A program made the translations under genes and the position numbers. Shown here in pieces: positions 33,245 through 42,476 of a stretch of 64,000 nt of DNA (positions are counted from its first letter, which is position 1; the number at the start of each line of letters is the position of its first letter). Source of the stretch: Exiguobacterium sp. BMC-KP (lineage in GTDB: Bacteria > Bacillota > Bacilli > Exiguobacteriales > Exiguobacteriaceae); NCBI RefSeq assembly GCF_001275385.1, contig NZ_LGIW01000015.1:930001-994000 (forward strand). The letters are read 5' to 3'. A model generated the notes under the pieces. That model had not been told where the DNA came from, did no database searches, and saw nothing but the letters and a program-made list of their open reading frames with translations.

Positions 33245-34492
33245 TCACTTCCGTTCTGGCCGTGCTGAATCAAAAATTTCTTTCGCATCAAAGAACGGAT
33301 CGAGTACGTTCGTCTTTCCAGCAACGGCTTGACGTAAACGAATCCCGTCAACATTGATCCGAGCTTGGCGGAAGTAGTCGGGACCAACTTGTTTCCACGC
33401 ATGTTGACTCGCATCAACATTGAAGAAATAACGGAAACCACTATCGATGAGTAAACGATATTTCTCACCCGAATAATCATGCCAATCCCCGACATCACTG
33501 CCATATGGATAAATCAGTTGCGTTGTTTTTCCGATCAATGGTTCTACGTCCTGTTTATAGCGTTTTAAATCCGCACGGATCGTAGAAACTGACTCTTTTC
33601 CGACCCAGATATGTCCGTACGTATGACTCGCGAACTGCCAGCCGTCCTTGTTTAATGCGACGGCTGTCTGCTTCGCTTGTTTTCGTGTCGTTTCGACCTT
33701 TTCATTGTGCCCGTATTGGTTGTAAGAAGAACGATACCCGAGCACTCCGTTATAGCCTGTGATTCCGAGCAACCCTTTCGCGCCTTTATACGAAAAGTCA
33801 GGATGGGACTGGACGAACGCGTCAACGATTGGTACGAGATCATAGGCACCATCGGGCTTTCCGACCATCGTATTGACAATTTTGCCGTCCTTCACTTTTA
33901 AATTCTTCGCAAATCCATCCCCTTCCATGTATTCGTAATAATTGACGTCATCCTGCGACAGTACGAGTGGCTGTTTTCCTTTCGGTAAACGAATCGGCGT
34001 CTCAACGATTTTGCCTTGCACGTCTTTTGCTAAATCCGTCGGTCGTAAAAGCACATAGCCTTTTTTGTATAAAGCGTCTAATATCCGTTCGAATTCCTGT
34101 TGCGTCACCATATAATCGTCGTATCCTGCTTCCTTCCGGTCGCCGTCGAATGCTTGTTTTGGATCTGCAATCAAAGAATGGAAAAAGAGGTGTGGCACTG
34201 GTTTTGTTATAGTGACAAGCGACTGCTTCGCCTGTTCATATTCTTCCGACTTCTGAATTGTCTCTTTTGTCCGAAGAGGCTTTAACACCTTAATCGCTCG
34301 CGCATAATCGTATTGAGAAGCGTAACGCTCAGCACGCTGTATTGTCTTTTCTATGTATGACTGTTGTGAGATTTGTCTTTTTTGCTGTGTCTCGCGTGGT
34401 TTTACAGACTTCTTCTCGACGACTTCTTTCTCTCCACATCCACTTAGTAGTAGACTCAGCGCCACACCGCCAATGATCCATTTCCGTTTCAT
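33245..34492 (-). CDS. Polysaccharide deacetylase-like lipoprotein
   Basis: A 415-residue secreted lipoprotein (MKRKWIIGGVALSLLLSGCGE, Cys19). A helical segment at about 40-95 (RAERYASQYDYARAIKVLKPL) looks like a TPR-type spacer. The NodB-type catalytic domain starts near 150: LVLSQDDVNYYEY supplies the catalytic and metal-binding aspartates, and ASHTYGHIWVG the two metal histidines. It would deacetylate or otherwise modify a cell-wall or extracellular polysaccharide. The ATG at 34492 is chosen because the signal peptide begins there. It is monocistronic. Confidence 0.88.
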   Translation of the reverse strand: MKRKWIIGGVALSLLLSGCGEKEVVEKKSVKPRETQQKRQISQQSYIEKTIQRAERYASQYDYARAIKVLKPLRTKETIQKSEEYEQAKQSLVTITKPVPHLFFHSLIADPKQAFDGDRKEAGYDDYMVTQQEFERILDALYKKGYVLLRPTDLAKDVQGKIVETPIRLPKGKQPLVLSQDDVNYYEYMEGDGFAKNLKVKDGKIVNTMVGKPDGAYDLVPIVDAFVQSHPDFSYKGAKGLLGITGYNGVLGYRSSYNQYGHNEKVETTRKQAKQTAVALNKDGWQFASHTYGHIWVGKESVSTIRADLKRYKQDVEPLIGKTTQLIYPYGSDVGDWHDYSGEKYRLLIDSGFRYFFNVDASQHAWKQVGPDYFRQARINVDGIRLRQAVAGKTNVLDPFFDAKEIFDSARPERK

Positions 34493-34685
34493 GACTTTCG
34501 ACCCCTTTATCAATTTCGACGTTTTCATTTCCATTTATTTTAACTATTCCCGATTGTTCAGTCGATTAACTACTTTTCTGAGTCATTCCGTTTCGTTATG
34601 ACTGTCCATCCAAAGCGGAACTTCCGTTCATTACGGATGAGGTGTTTAATAAAGGACGTAATGAAATTCACGGAGGTGCAATAAC

Positions 34686-36101
34686 ATGATTGAAAAGAAC
34701 TTAATTAATGGTGAATGGTACGACACAACAGAAACGATTCCGGTCTATGACCCAGCAACAAAAACGTTGCTTGGACATGTTCCGGCCAGCTCAGCGGAAG
34801 ACGCACAGCGTTCTGTTGACGCAGCGAGCGAGGCATTTGTGAAGTGGTCAAACGAAACAGCAGATACACGAGCGAACTTGGTTGACGCGTGGTATCGCTT
34901 GATCAACGAACATCGTGAGGAACTCGCACGGATCATGACGACGGAACAAGGGAAACCGTACATCGAAGCACTCGGCGAAGTTGATTACGGTAATCAATAC
35001 GTGCGTTGGTACGCAGAAGAAGCACGCCGGATTTACGGTGAAACGATTCCTGCTTCTGTTCCGGGGAAACGACTCTTCGTCGAGAAAGAACCAGTCGGTG
35101 TCGTCGCAGCAATCACACCATGGAACTTCCCAGCAGCGATGATCACACGTAAACTTGCACCGGCTCTTGCAGCGGGTTGTACGATCGTCCTTAAACCGTC
35201 GGAAGAGACACCGTTCACGGCACTTCGCCTCGTTGAACTAGCAGAAGAAGCAGGTATCCCTAAAGGTGTCATCAACGTCCTAACAGGTGACGCGGCAACA
35301 ATCAGTGGTGTGTGGCAAGCCGATTCCCGTGTTCGTAAAATCACGTTCACAGGTTCAACAGCCGTTGGGAAATTGATCATGCGTCAAGCAGCCGATACGA
35401 TGAAAAAACTATCACTTGAACTCGGCGGTCATGCTCCATTCATCGTCACTGAAAACGCGGATCTCGACAAAGCCGTCGAAGGTGCGATGCGCTCGAAATT
35501 CCGCAACGGTGGTCAAGCCTGTGTCGCAACGAACCGTTTCTACGTGCAAGCGTCTGTTCTTGACGAGTTTACGGAAAAATTCACAGCTGCCGTCAAACAA
35601 CTGCAAGTCGGTAACGGCATGGACGCTGATTCGACAGTTGGTCCATTGATCAATGCGAAAGCTGTCGCGAAAGTCAAAGCACATATCGATGATGCTGTCG
35701 CAAAAGGTGCAACAATCCTGACAGGTGGTACGATTGACGAATCAGTTGGTCATTTCGTCACACCAACCGTTCTTGCGAATGTCACAGAAGATATGCTCTG
35801 CATGCAGGAAGAAACGTTTGGTCCACTCGCACCAATCTCTGTCTTTGAGACACTCGATGAAGTCATCGAACGGGCGAACAACACACCATACGGACTTGCA
35901 GCTTACGCGTTCTCAGAACGCATCGATGAAGCGTTACTGCTCGGAAAACGACTCGAATACGGAATCGTTGGTCTAAACGATGGCGCGCCATCTGCTGCAC
36001 AAGCTCCATTTGGTGGCTATAAAGAGAGTGGTCTTGGCCGTGAAGGTGGCGTCTACGGCATCGAAGATTATCTCGAAGTTAAATACTTGTCACTCGGTTA
36101 A
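34686..36101 (+). CDS. gabD: NAD(P)-dependent succinate-semialdehyde dehydrogenase
   Basis: A 471-residue aldehyde dehydrogenase. The general base Glu245 lies in LSLELGGHAPF, the nucleophile Cys279 in NGGQACVATNRFYV, and the cofactor region in PWNFPAAMITRKLAPALAAGC and FTGSTAVGK. The ending FGGYKESGLGREGGVYGIEDYLEVKYL is typical of GabD-type enzymes that oxidise succinate semialdehyde to succinate in the GABA shunt. CACGGAGGTG precedes the ATG. No GABA transaminase (GabT) gene is next to it, so the exact aldehyde is less certain than the family. Confidence 0.9.
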   Translation: MIEKNLINGEWYDTTETIPVYDPATKTLLGHVPASSAEDAQRSVDAASEAFVKWSNETADTRANLVDAWYRLINEHREELARIMTTEQGKPYIEALGEVDYGNQYVRWYAEEARRIYGETIPASVPGKRLFVEKEPVGVVAAITPWNFPAAMITRKLAPALAAGCTIVLKPSEETPFTALRLVELAEEAGIPKGVINVLTGDAATISGVWQADSRVRKITFTGSTAVGKLIMRQAADTMKKLSLELGGHAPFIVTENADLDKAVEGAMRSKFRNGGQACVATNRFYVQASVLDEFTEKFTAAVKQLQVGNGMDADSTVGPLINAKAVAKVKAHIDDAVAKGATILTGGTIDESVGHFVTPTVLANVTEDMLCMQEETFGPLAPISVFETLDEVIERANNTPYGLAAYAFSERIDEALLLGKRLEYGIVGLNDGAPSAAQAPFGGYKESGLGREGGVYGIEDYLEVKYLSLG

Positions 36102-36149
36102 TCGATTTAGCGATACGTTTGAAACGAATGCTCTTCACTCCTAGGTCAC

Positions 36150-36181
36150 CCCTCATTTCTTGAGTGAAATGAGGGTTTTTT
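36150..36181 (+). terminator. Terminator of gabD
   Basis: Perfect 10-bp stem CCCTCATTTC / GAAATGAGGG, 6-base loop and six T. Confidence 0.92.
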
Positions 36182-36258
36182 GTATGACTCATACTTGCAT
36201 ACTATTTTATAAGGTATGATTGGATTCAAATGTTTTTACGAAAAGGAGTGATTAAAGA

Positions 36259-36702
36259 ATGAACGTCATCACCTTTGGTCAAAAAGATAAGAATCAACGC
36301 TACATAACAAGACCAGCTGTTTATGCTATCGTGATCGACACTCAAATCAATAAAATCGCCATCATTCAAAAAAGTGACGGCAAACTCTTTCTTCCAGGTG
36401 GCGGAATCGAGGCACATGAAACACATGAAGAATGTCTTACAAGAGAGGTACTAGAAGAAACCGGAATGGAGATCGAAATCAGTAATTTCATCGGACAGGC
36501 AAGTCAATATTTCTATTCACAAAATGAAACGACGTATTACTTGAATGAAGGGTATTTCTATCATTGCCATGCTGGACAAAGCATACATGACCCCATCGAA
36601 GACGATCACCAATTAATATGGATTGACCCCGTTTCTGCGATAGAAGGCTTATTCCACGCACATCAACGCTGGGCAGTCCAAAAAACGCTACAGTTGATTT
36701 AA
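36259..36702 (+). CDS. NUDIX hydrolase
   Basis: A 147-residue protein with a Nudix box starting at GGGIEAHETHEECLTREV and ending LEETGM, satisfying GX5EX7REUXEEXGU. The N-terminal YAIVIDTQINKIAIIQKSDGKLFLPGGG and C-terminal DHQLIWIDPVSAIEGLFHAHQRWAV fit the MutT/ADP-ribose pyrophosphatase-like group. It shares only the box with the NUDIX protein at 17 kb. AAAAGGAG precedes the ATG. Substrate unknown. Confidence 0.9.
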   Translation: MNVITFGQKDKNQRYITRPAVYAIVIDTQINKIAIIQKSDGKLFLPGGGIEAHETHEECLTREVLEETGMEIEISNFIGQASQYFYSQNETTYYLNEGYFYHCHAGQSIHDPIEDDHQLIWIDPVSAIEGLFHAHQRWAVQKTLQLI

Positions 36703-36717
36703 TTCGAGACAAACAAA

Positions 36718-36757
36718 AGGTGCACGATTCTCTTCAGAGAAAACGTGCACCTAATTT
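36718..36757. terminator. Bidirectional terminator
   Basis: Outer arms AGGTGCACG / CGTGCACCT, inner TTCTCT / AGAGAA, with a T-tract on the minus strand and AATTTTA on the plus strand. It serves the NUDIX gene and the convergent antiporter gene. Confidence 0.8.
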
Positions 36758-36796
36758 TATTGCAACTAACCTTTTTGAAAACAAATTACCTAATAG

Positions 36797-38812
36797 TTAT
36801 TCCACGTATTCGTAGAGAACAACGCTCTCGATATAATGAATGAAGCGGCGTAATTCCTTCTCCTCTTCGTTCGAGAGATCCCCTTCTTTCGACATATTGG
36901 CGATTTCAAGACGCTGGACTTCGATGGCTTTCAAGCAGAGCTCTTCCTTCTGCTGATCGACATCCTTACCACCAATTGGTGACGACCAACGCGTATGTTT
37001 GAAGCGAAGTCGTTTATAGAACTCGAGCACACTTTGAACGACGTCTGGTGGATAAGACGTGCGGCAATTCTCGAGGCGTTCGATCACTGTGCCCATTACC
37101 TTTTCATACAGTTCATGCTCGACTTGTGTCATTTGAATCAACGCATCAGACGACATGTTTGATCGTTTGCGTTTCCACCACAATTTACGAATCGGCTGAA
37201 CGATCTGGAAGCGCGAATCCTTGCCGATTGCCTTACGACGATTTTCGATTGAGCGGAAGACATCCTTCTTCAGCAAATCAGGCACCTTGTGTTCAGCGAC
37301 AAAACGCTTTGATTCTTCTTTTTCCCACTGGACAGCTTCAAGACGAAGTGCTTTCAATTGGTCATTGAATTGATCGAGCTCTTCCTGACTTTTTTCTTGG
37401 GCACGAAGTAACCGGAGCATTACATGATACTCATTGAGGAGATCGAACGCAACGACTGCGTTCTCTTCGTCTGTTACTTGTTTGATTTCCGAAATCGCAC
37501 GACGAATCATCCGCTGTTTTTGAGCATTCAAGTCGAGTGGGATCGGTGTTGCCGCCTCACCACGGTTCAAGACTGGTAAGAGAATCGTTGCAAGAACGAG
37601 CGTGTAGATGATGACGCCCGCCGCAAGGAAGATGATTAGCGAACGTTCCGGGAAGGCTTCGCCGGACTCTGTCAAAAATGGCAACGACAGGACACCGACC
37701 ATCGTGATCGTTCCACGTACTCCGACAAGTGTTGTGATCAAATCTTGTTTAAACGATGGTCGACGGTGATCACGATCTTCTTTTTTGAAGAAGCGATGAT
37801 CAAACCAGTTGAAGAACATCGTCCAAACAAGGCGGATCGCGAGGATAAACGAACCAATCTCGATGACGTATAACATCAGACGCCAATTGTTGATGGCATC
37901 ATCTGCAAAAATTTCCCGAGTTGCTTCAGGCAATGTCAAACCAAGTAACAAGAAGATGATCCCGTTTAAGGTATAGGCGATCATCGTCCAAATGTTATCC
38001 GTCAATGTTTGCTCTTGTGCAAAGAACGTTTCGGTTCGCTCTTTGATCAAGGCGTGTAAGATACCACCTGTGACGACGGCAATGACGCCTGACGCATGAA
38101 ATCCTTCTTCAGCAACGAAGAAGATGATAAATGGTGTCAAGATTTGCAGTAAAGCGTAGAAGACGACATCTTCAATACCCGCTCGACGCAAGCGAACCTT
38201 GAGAAAGTTCATCGCGAGCGAAATTAACAATCCGATCAACGCTCCAACGAAGAACATATAAAAGAACTCTGTCGTCGCACTCTGAATCGAGAAATAACCT
38301 GTGACGACAGCAGCAACGGCGTAACTGAACGCAACTAATCCCGATGCATCATTGATCAGCGATTCTCCGCGAACGAGTGTTAAAATCTGTTCTGGAATCT
38401 GGACGCGTTTTGCAATCCCATTGACGGCAATCGGATCCGTCGGTGATAAAATCGCTGCTAAGGCAAACGCAGCAGCTACTGGAATGACCGGAATCAACCA
38501 ATTGATGAAGTATCCTCCGACGATTGTCGTCAACAAGACGAGGATGATCGCATTACCGAAGATTGCTGTTCGCATCCGCCATAAATCTTCACGCGGAAAA
38601 TGAGAGCTATCGTTATAAAGCAATGGCGCAATGAATAATAGGAGGAACCACTCGGATTCGACCTCGATTGTAAAGCCACTCATTAGAAGAGCGGCAACGG
38701 TTCCGGCAATAATTTGAATCAAAGCCGTTGGGATGAAACGAATGTAATGTCCGATGACTTGCGTCAGTAGGATGAGCGCAAGCATCAATAAAATAAGTGA
38801 TAGTGTTTCCAT
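36797..38812 (-). CDS. CPA1-type Na+/H+ antiporter
   Basis: A 671-residue protein. About twelve membrane segments occupy residues 5-410 and include the CPA1 signature around ILSPTDPIAVNGIAKRV and the following GESLINDASGLV (the paired ND region of the ion site), plus GVRGTITMVGVLSLPFL. A ~250-residue hydrophilic, helical C-terminal domain follows, rich in charged residues, as in NhaP/NHE-type regulators. Function: electroneutral or sodium-driven proton exchange for pH and salt balance. GGGG lies 6 bases before the ATG. It is monocistronic. Confidence 0.92.
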   Translation of the reverse strand: METLSLILLMLALILLTQVIGHYIRFIPTALIQIIAGTVAALLMSGFTIEVESEWFLLLFIAPLLYNDSSHFPREDLWRMRTAIFGNAIILVLLTTIVGGYFINWLIPVIPVAAAFALAAILSPTDPIAVNGIAKRVQIPEQILTLVRGESLINDASGLVAFSYAVAAVVTGYFSIQSATTEFFYMFFVGALIGLLISLAMNFLKVRLRRAGIEDVVFYALLQILTPFIIFFVAEEGFHASGVIAVVTGGILHALIKERTETFFAQEQTLTDNIWTMIAYTLNGIIFLLLGLTLPEATREIFADDAINNWRLMLYVIEIGSFILAIRLVWTMFFNWFDHRFFKKEDRDHRRPSFKQDLITTLVGVRGTITMVGVLSLPFLTESGEAFPERSLIIFLAAGVIIYTLVLATILLPVLNRGEAATPIPLDLNAQKQRMIRRAISEIKQVTDEENAVVAFDLLNEYHVMLRLLRAQEKSQEELDQFNDQLKALRLEAVQWEKEESKRFVAEHKVPDLLKKDVFRSIENRRKAIGKDSRFQIVQPIRKLWWKRKRSNMSSDALIQMTQVEHELYEKVMGTVIERLENCRTSYPPDVVQSVLEFYKRLRFKHTRWSSPIGGKDVDQQKEELCLKAIEVQRLEIANMSKEGDLSNEEEKELRRFIHYIESVVLYEYVE

Positions 38813-38865
38813 GGAAGACCCCTTCCTCTATTGTTTCTTTCTACCTATATCCTAACATAGTTTTT

Positions 38866-39777
38866 TTAACGATCCTGTCCGAACGTCTTATCGGATCGTT
38901 GCACAGCAATCATTTCTTCTGCTTGACGAATCAATTGTTCTCGGAATTCCTGTGGTTCTAGGACTCGAACTTCCGGACCGAGCCGCATCAATTGTCGTCC
39001 TAAAAAAGCGAGCTCCTCAGTAGGAATTTGCCATGTATGTTCCCTTTGAGAAGGCAATACTCCTTCTAGCAATCGCTCGCCTAAAGGTGATATTTCTAGT
39101 TTTATGGTCGTCATCGGTACGTGCGTCATGTTCAGTTCTAGGTCAGAAAAGTTCAAATCATTCGCTGGCAAGTCATGAAGCGATACGTCTAGAACTCGAT
39201 CGACACGGAATTGACGCAATCCACGGTCTGTCCGTCCATAAAAATACCAACGATTATGTTCAAACGATAAGCCGATTGGATCCACTACGATCGATTTTTG
39301 ACCTTTTATCGTCTCATAGAGAATATTCCCCATCTGTCCGCTCTCTAACAGGTCCAGTAACGCTGGATTTTGCGGTGACGGTGGTGTATCCACTGCTTGA
39401 AAGCGAAAACGCTTTTGCCACCTTACAATCTGTTGTTCCGTCATTGTTGGTAACTCATTCGCATAGCGTTCTGCGACTTCCTGCCTGATTTCCCCAAATG
39501 GAAAATCAGGAATCTGCCCGACCCATTCGAGTAAAATGAACAAGACGATTGTTTCTTCATTCGTTAAGACAAGCGGTGGCATATTTCGGTGCGGTAGCAT
39601 CCGGTACCCGCCCGCCACACCCGGTTCACTATAGATCGGATAACCATTCGCTTCAAGCACCGTCATGTCTCGTTGGATCGTCCGGATCGACACGTCGAAC
39701 TCTTCTGCCAGTATTCGGGCAGAGACGCGTTCTCCACGATTTAAATAACGGACTAACCGCCATTGTCTTATATTCAT
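38866..39777 (-). CDS. YafY-type HTH-WYL transcriptional regulator
   Basis: A 303-residue regulator. The N-terminal DeoR-like winged helix is MNIRQWRLVRYLNRGERVSARILAEEFDVSIRTIQRDMTVLEANGYPI, followed by a WYL-type ligand-binding domain (IKGQKSIVVDPIGLSFEHNRWYFYGRTDRGLRQFRVDRV) and a C-terminal WCX-like extension. AAGGAGG precedes the ATG at 39777. It is divergent from a DHFR-like reductase gene and a 25-base dyad lies between them, so it most probably controls both. The WYL signal is unknown. Confidence 0.9.
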   Translation of the reverse strand: MNIRQWRLVRYLNRGERVSARILAEEFDVSIRTIQRDMTVLEANGYPIYSEPGVAGGYRMLPHRNMPPLVLTNEETIVLFILLEWVGQIPDFPFGEIRQEVAERYANELPTMTEQQIVRWQKRFRFQAVDTPPSPQNPALLDLLESGQMGNILYETIKGQKSIVVDPIGLSFEHNRWYFYGRTDRGLRQFRVDRVLDVSLHDLPANDLNFSDLELNMTHVPMTTIKLEISPLGERLLEGVLPSQREHTWQIPTEELAFLGRQLMRLGPEVRVLEPQEFREQLIRQAEEMIAVQRSDKTFGQDR

Positions 39778-39791
39778 AACTTTCCTCCTTG

Positions 39792-39816
39792 AATGACGAC
39801 ATCTTTTGTCGTCATT
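39792..39816. promoter_or_regulatory. Inverted repeat, probable operator of the WYL regulator
   Basis: Perfect 9-base arms AATGACGAC and GTCGTCATT separated by ATCTTTT, between the divergent regulator and reductase genes. Confidence 0.65.
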
Positions 39817-39859
39817 ATACGCTAAGATAACTTTATACAATTCTTAAGGAGGAATAATA

Positions 39860-40384
39860 ATGTCTCACTCTACGACCGTACTCTATATCGCTTGCAGTCT
39901 TGATGGGAAAATTGCCAGACATGATGGTTCCCTTGACTGGTTATTTGCTGTTGCTGGAGACGGGGACAATGGCTATCAAAATTTTTATGAACAGATTGGC
40001 GCCGTCATCATGGGTCGGAAAACGTATGATGACGTCTTGAAACTCAGCGAGACGTATCCATATGCAGATATCCCGAGTTATGTATACAGTCGAACTCCAC
40101 GAACGTCCGAGTCTGTGACCTTCACCGATGAACCGCTTGATCAATTACTCAAGCGAATCACACCGACAATTGAAGGAAAAGTCTGGCTCGTCGGTGGCGG
40201 CGAATTGATTCAAGAAGCGCTACGATTACAGTGCGTCAGTTCAATCGAACTCGCGATTGCCCCTGTCATTCTCGGAACGGGTATCCCGTTATTTCCAGAA
40301 GGAACTGTTGAGACGAAACTTCGCTTGAAGGACAGTCGTCAATCGGGACAATTCCTGATGGCGACATATGATGTCTTGAATTAA
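39860..40384 (+). CDS. Dihydrofolate reductase family / RibD C-terminal-like protein
   Basis: A 174-residue protein with the fold of the RibD C-terminal domain: TVLYIACSLDGKIARHDGSLDWL at the start, GAVIMGRKTYDDVLKL in the middle, then VWLVGGGELIQEALRLQCVSSIELAIAPVILGTGIPLFPE. It should use NADPH to reduce a pteridine- or riboflavin-pathway-like substrate, but most YyaP-type members are uncharacterised and it is unlikely to be the main DHFR. AAGGAGG precedes the ATG. Its expression is probably controlled by the divergent WYL regulator. Confidence 0.9.
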   Translation: MSHSTTVLYIACSLDGKIARHDGSLDWLFAVAGDGDNGYQNFYEQIGAVIMGRKTYDDVLKLSETYPYADIPSYVYSRTPRTSESVTFTDEPLDQLLKRITPTIEGKVWLVGGGELIQEALRLQCVSSIELAIAPVILGTGIPLFPEGTVETKLRLKDSRQSGQFLMATYDVLN

Positions 40385-40425
40385 ACAAAACAACAGCCAG
40401 TTCGTGAAATCCGAACTGGCTGTCC
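40385..40425. terminator. Terminator between convergent genes
   Basis: Perfect 12-bp stem ACAGCCAGTTCG / CGAACTGGCTGT with a 7-base loop. The better T-tract (TGTTTTGTTT) is on the minus strand, so it mainly serves khtU. Confidence 0.8.
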
Positions 40426-40437
40426 GTTTACATCGTA

Positions 40438-41658
40438 TTATGCATTTTTCTTTGCCTTTTTCTCTTTCGGTTCCGTCCATTTGAAGATTTTATTCATGAC
40501 GTTGTAAATCCGTTTTGATTCCTTCGTCATCAATGGTCCGAGGATTGCGAGAATTAAGACATACAGAGCCGAGAATGGTGACAAGATATCCATCAATCCA
40601 CCGGCGATTCCGAGATTCGCGACGATGATCGAGAACTCACCACGCGAGACGATCGTCAAGCCAATGTTTGAAGATGCTTTATGCGATAATCCGGCTTTAC
40701 GGCCCGCAATCATACCGGCAACATAGTTTCCGATGATCGTGATGACGACGGCACCGAGAGCGAGCCAGACGGCGTCAAGGAGCATCGTCGGATCGATACT
40801 TAATCCGAAACTGAAGAAGAAGATGGCACCGAAGAAATCACGGAACGGTACGACGAGATGTTCGATCCGTTCGCCTTGATCGGTTTCTGAGAAAACGAGA
40901 CCGAGTAACAAGGCACCAATTGCTTCTGCGACATGGATCGTTTCTGAAAAACCAGCGATGAAGAACAGAGATGCAAAAACAACGATGATGAAGACTTCAT
41001 CCGAAGCAATTTTCAGCATTTTGTTTAAAAGTGGTGTCGCTTTCCGAGCAACGATGAAGAACAGCAACATATAGCCGAGGGCGATTAAAATTGAGGTAAG
41101 TGACGCGAGCAATGTTGTCCCACCACCGAGAAGGAGTCCGGATAAAACCGACAAGTAGACCGCGAGGAAGATGTCCTCGAACATGATGATCCCAAGAATC
41201 AGCTCGGTCTCGGTATTACCAGTCCGGCGTAAGTCGACCAGGACTTTTGCGACAATCGCACTCGAGGAGATCGTGATAATTCCGGCGATGACGAGCACTT
41301 CATACAGTGGGAATCCGGCGATGAATCCGTATAAGAGACCCCCGGTAAAGTTAATTGATAGATAAATCGTTCCACTCGTGACGATTGATTTTCCAGATCG
41401 GATCAATTTACCAATCGAGAACTCGAGTCCAAGATAGAACAAGAGGAACAGAACGCCGATTCGTCCGAGGAAACTGATAAACTCAGCACTTTCAATGAAC
41501 TTGAAGTCTAGTATCCCGATTGTCGGAGCGTGCGGTCCAACAATCATTCCTAAAATGATTAAAAATGGAATGATCGAGAAGTTAAGTTTGTTCGCGAGCA
41601 ATGCCGCGATCGCCACTAAGATAAGCGCGGTACCGACTTCAAATATGAGATGATCCAT
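40438..41658 (-). CDS. khtU: Cation:proton antiporter, KhtU type (CPA2)
   Basis: A 406-residue CPA2 antiporter with about twelve membrane helices, beginning MDHLIFEVGTALILVAIAALLANKLNFSIIPFLIILGMIVGP. The motif ILGIIMFEDIFLAVYLSVLSG and the late SRGEFSIIVANLGIAGG match the KefB/KhtU group. In Bacillus subtilis KhtU exports potassium and is gated by KhtT. The ribosome binding site GGAGG lies within the end of khtT (three-base gap between genes), so the two are made together. Confidence 0.92.
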   Translation of the reverse strand: MDHLIFEVGTALILVAIAALLANKLNFSIIPFLIILGMIVGPHAPTIGILDFKFIESAEFISFLGRIGVLFLLFYLGLEFSIGKLIRSGKSIVTSGTIYLSINFTGGLLYGFIAGFPLYEVLVIAGIITISSSAIVAKVLVDLRRTGNTETELILGIIMFEDIFLAVYLSVLSGLLLGGGTTLLASLTSILIALGYMLLFFIVARKATPLLNKMLKIASDEVFIIVVFASLFFIAGFSETIHVAEAIGALLLGLVFSETDQGERIEHLVVPFRDFFGAIFFFSFGLSIDPTMLLDAVWLALGAVVITIIGNYVAGMIAGRKAGLSHKASSNIGLTIVSRGEFSIIVANLGIAGGLMDILSPFSALYVLILAILGPLMTKESKRIYNVMNKIFKWTEPKEKKAKKNA

Positions 41659-41661
41659 ATA

Positions 41662-42162
41662 TTATCCGCCTCCTTCGATTGAGAATAATGCTTTCGTGAT
41701 GTGACGGATGTTTTGACGTTCTCCTGACAGAACGATCGTATCACCGGCTTCAAGTCGTGTATCTGGTCCCGGGTTGAGTGACTTCGAACGGTCATGCTTA
41801 AGCACCGCAATGATTGAAATATCGTAATGGTTACGGACATCGAGTTCACCAATCGTCCGATTGTTGACTTTTGAATCTTGACCGACTTTGAACCACTCGA
41901 TGACGAGATCATCAAACGCTAGTTCAATCTTTTCAAGGTCCTTCGGCTTATAGGATAATCCTCCGAGAATTCCTGCCATCTGACGTGCTTCTGCATCATT
42001 AAATGTCACACTCGAGATGCTCTCATCAAAATCATCATCATCATAATGATGCATCTCTCGGCGTCCGTCGTCGTGGACGATGACGACCACCTTATCTCCT
42101 CGTGTTGTGATGCCTTCAAACTTCCGTCCGATTCCTGGTAAGTCTACTTCGCGCATATCCAT
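41662..42162 (-). CDS. khtT: KhtT-type regulatory subunit with TrkA-C domain
   Basis: A 166-residue soluble protein with the KhtT opening MDMREVDLPGIGRKFEGITTRGDKVVVIVHDDGRREMHHYD, a middle helix with SSVTFNDAEARQMAGILGG, and a C-terminal RCK/TrkA-C domain (ISIIAVLKHDRSKSLNPGPDTRLEAGDTIVLSG). KhtT of B. subtilis binds c-di-AMP through this domain and inhibits or activates KhtU; the same is expected here. AAGGAGG precedes the ATG. An AbrB-like gene precedes it in the same operon. Confidence 0.92.
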   Translation of the reverse strand: MDMREVDLPGIGRKFEGITTRGDKVVVIVHDDGRREMHHYDDDDFDESISSVTFNDAEARQMAGILGGLSYKPKDLEKIELAFDDLVIEWFKVGQDSKVNNRTIGELDVRNHYDISIIAVLKHDRSKSLNPGPDTRLEAGDTIVLSGERQNIRHITKALFSIEGGG

Positions 42163-42186
42163 CTGTTATTTCCTCCTTTTTTGATT

Positions 42187-42405
42187 TTACAAATGATGAT
42201 TCGCTTTGTGGATGAGTGCTTTGAATGTCTCATCACTCAATATATCTTGAAGGTCATGCAGCTGTTTCAAATCCGCTTTCGCCATGATGACAAATCCGTC
42301 CTCCTCAATGAATGCCACGCGATCTCCTTCCTCTACTTGCAAGGCTTGCCGAATTTTTTTAGGGATGGTGATCTGTCCTTTTGACGTTAACTTTGATAGC
42401 TCCAT
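42187..42405 (-). CDS. AbrB/MazE-fold DNA-binding protein upstream of khtTU
   Basis: A 72-residue protein with a swapped-hairpin AbrB domain: MELSKLTSKGQITIPKKIRQALQVEEGDRVAFIEEDGFVIMAK, followed by a short helical tail (LKQLHDLQDILSDETFKALIHKAN). Such domains bind DNA as dimers; many act as antitoxins or transition-state regulators. No toxin gene is adjacent. It is the first gene of the operon with khtT and khtU (24-base gap), in the place where B. subtilis has khtS. AAGGA lies 8 bases before the ATG at 42405. Confidence 0.87.
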   Translation of the reverse strand: MELSKLTSKGQITIPKKIRQALQVEEGDRVAFIEEDGFVIMAKADLKQLHDLQDILSDETFKALIHKANHHL

Positions 42406-42467
42406 CACGAACTTCCTTCTTTCTGTATTTTTCTTGTATTCCTTACTTCCTTACTTTTCTTATTTTT

Positions 42468-42476
42468 AGTATAACA
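42468..42476 (-). promoter_or_regulatory. Extended -10 promoter of the AbrB-khtTU operon
   Basis: On the minus strand TGTTATACT is an extended -10 about 60 bases before the AbrB-like start. The leader has the tandem CCTTACTT / CCTTACTT repeat (plus-strand reading, 42441-42455) just downstream of it. Confidence 0.5.
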
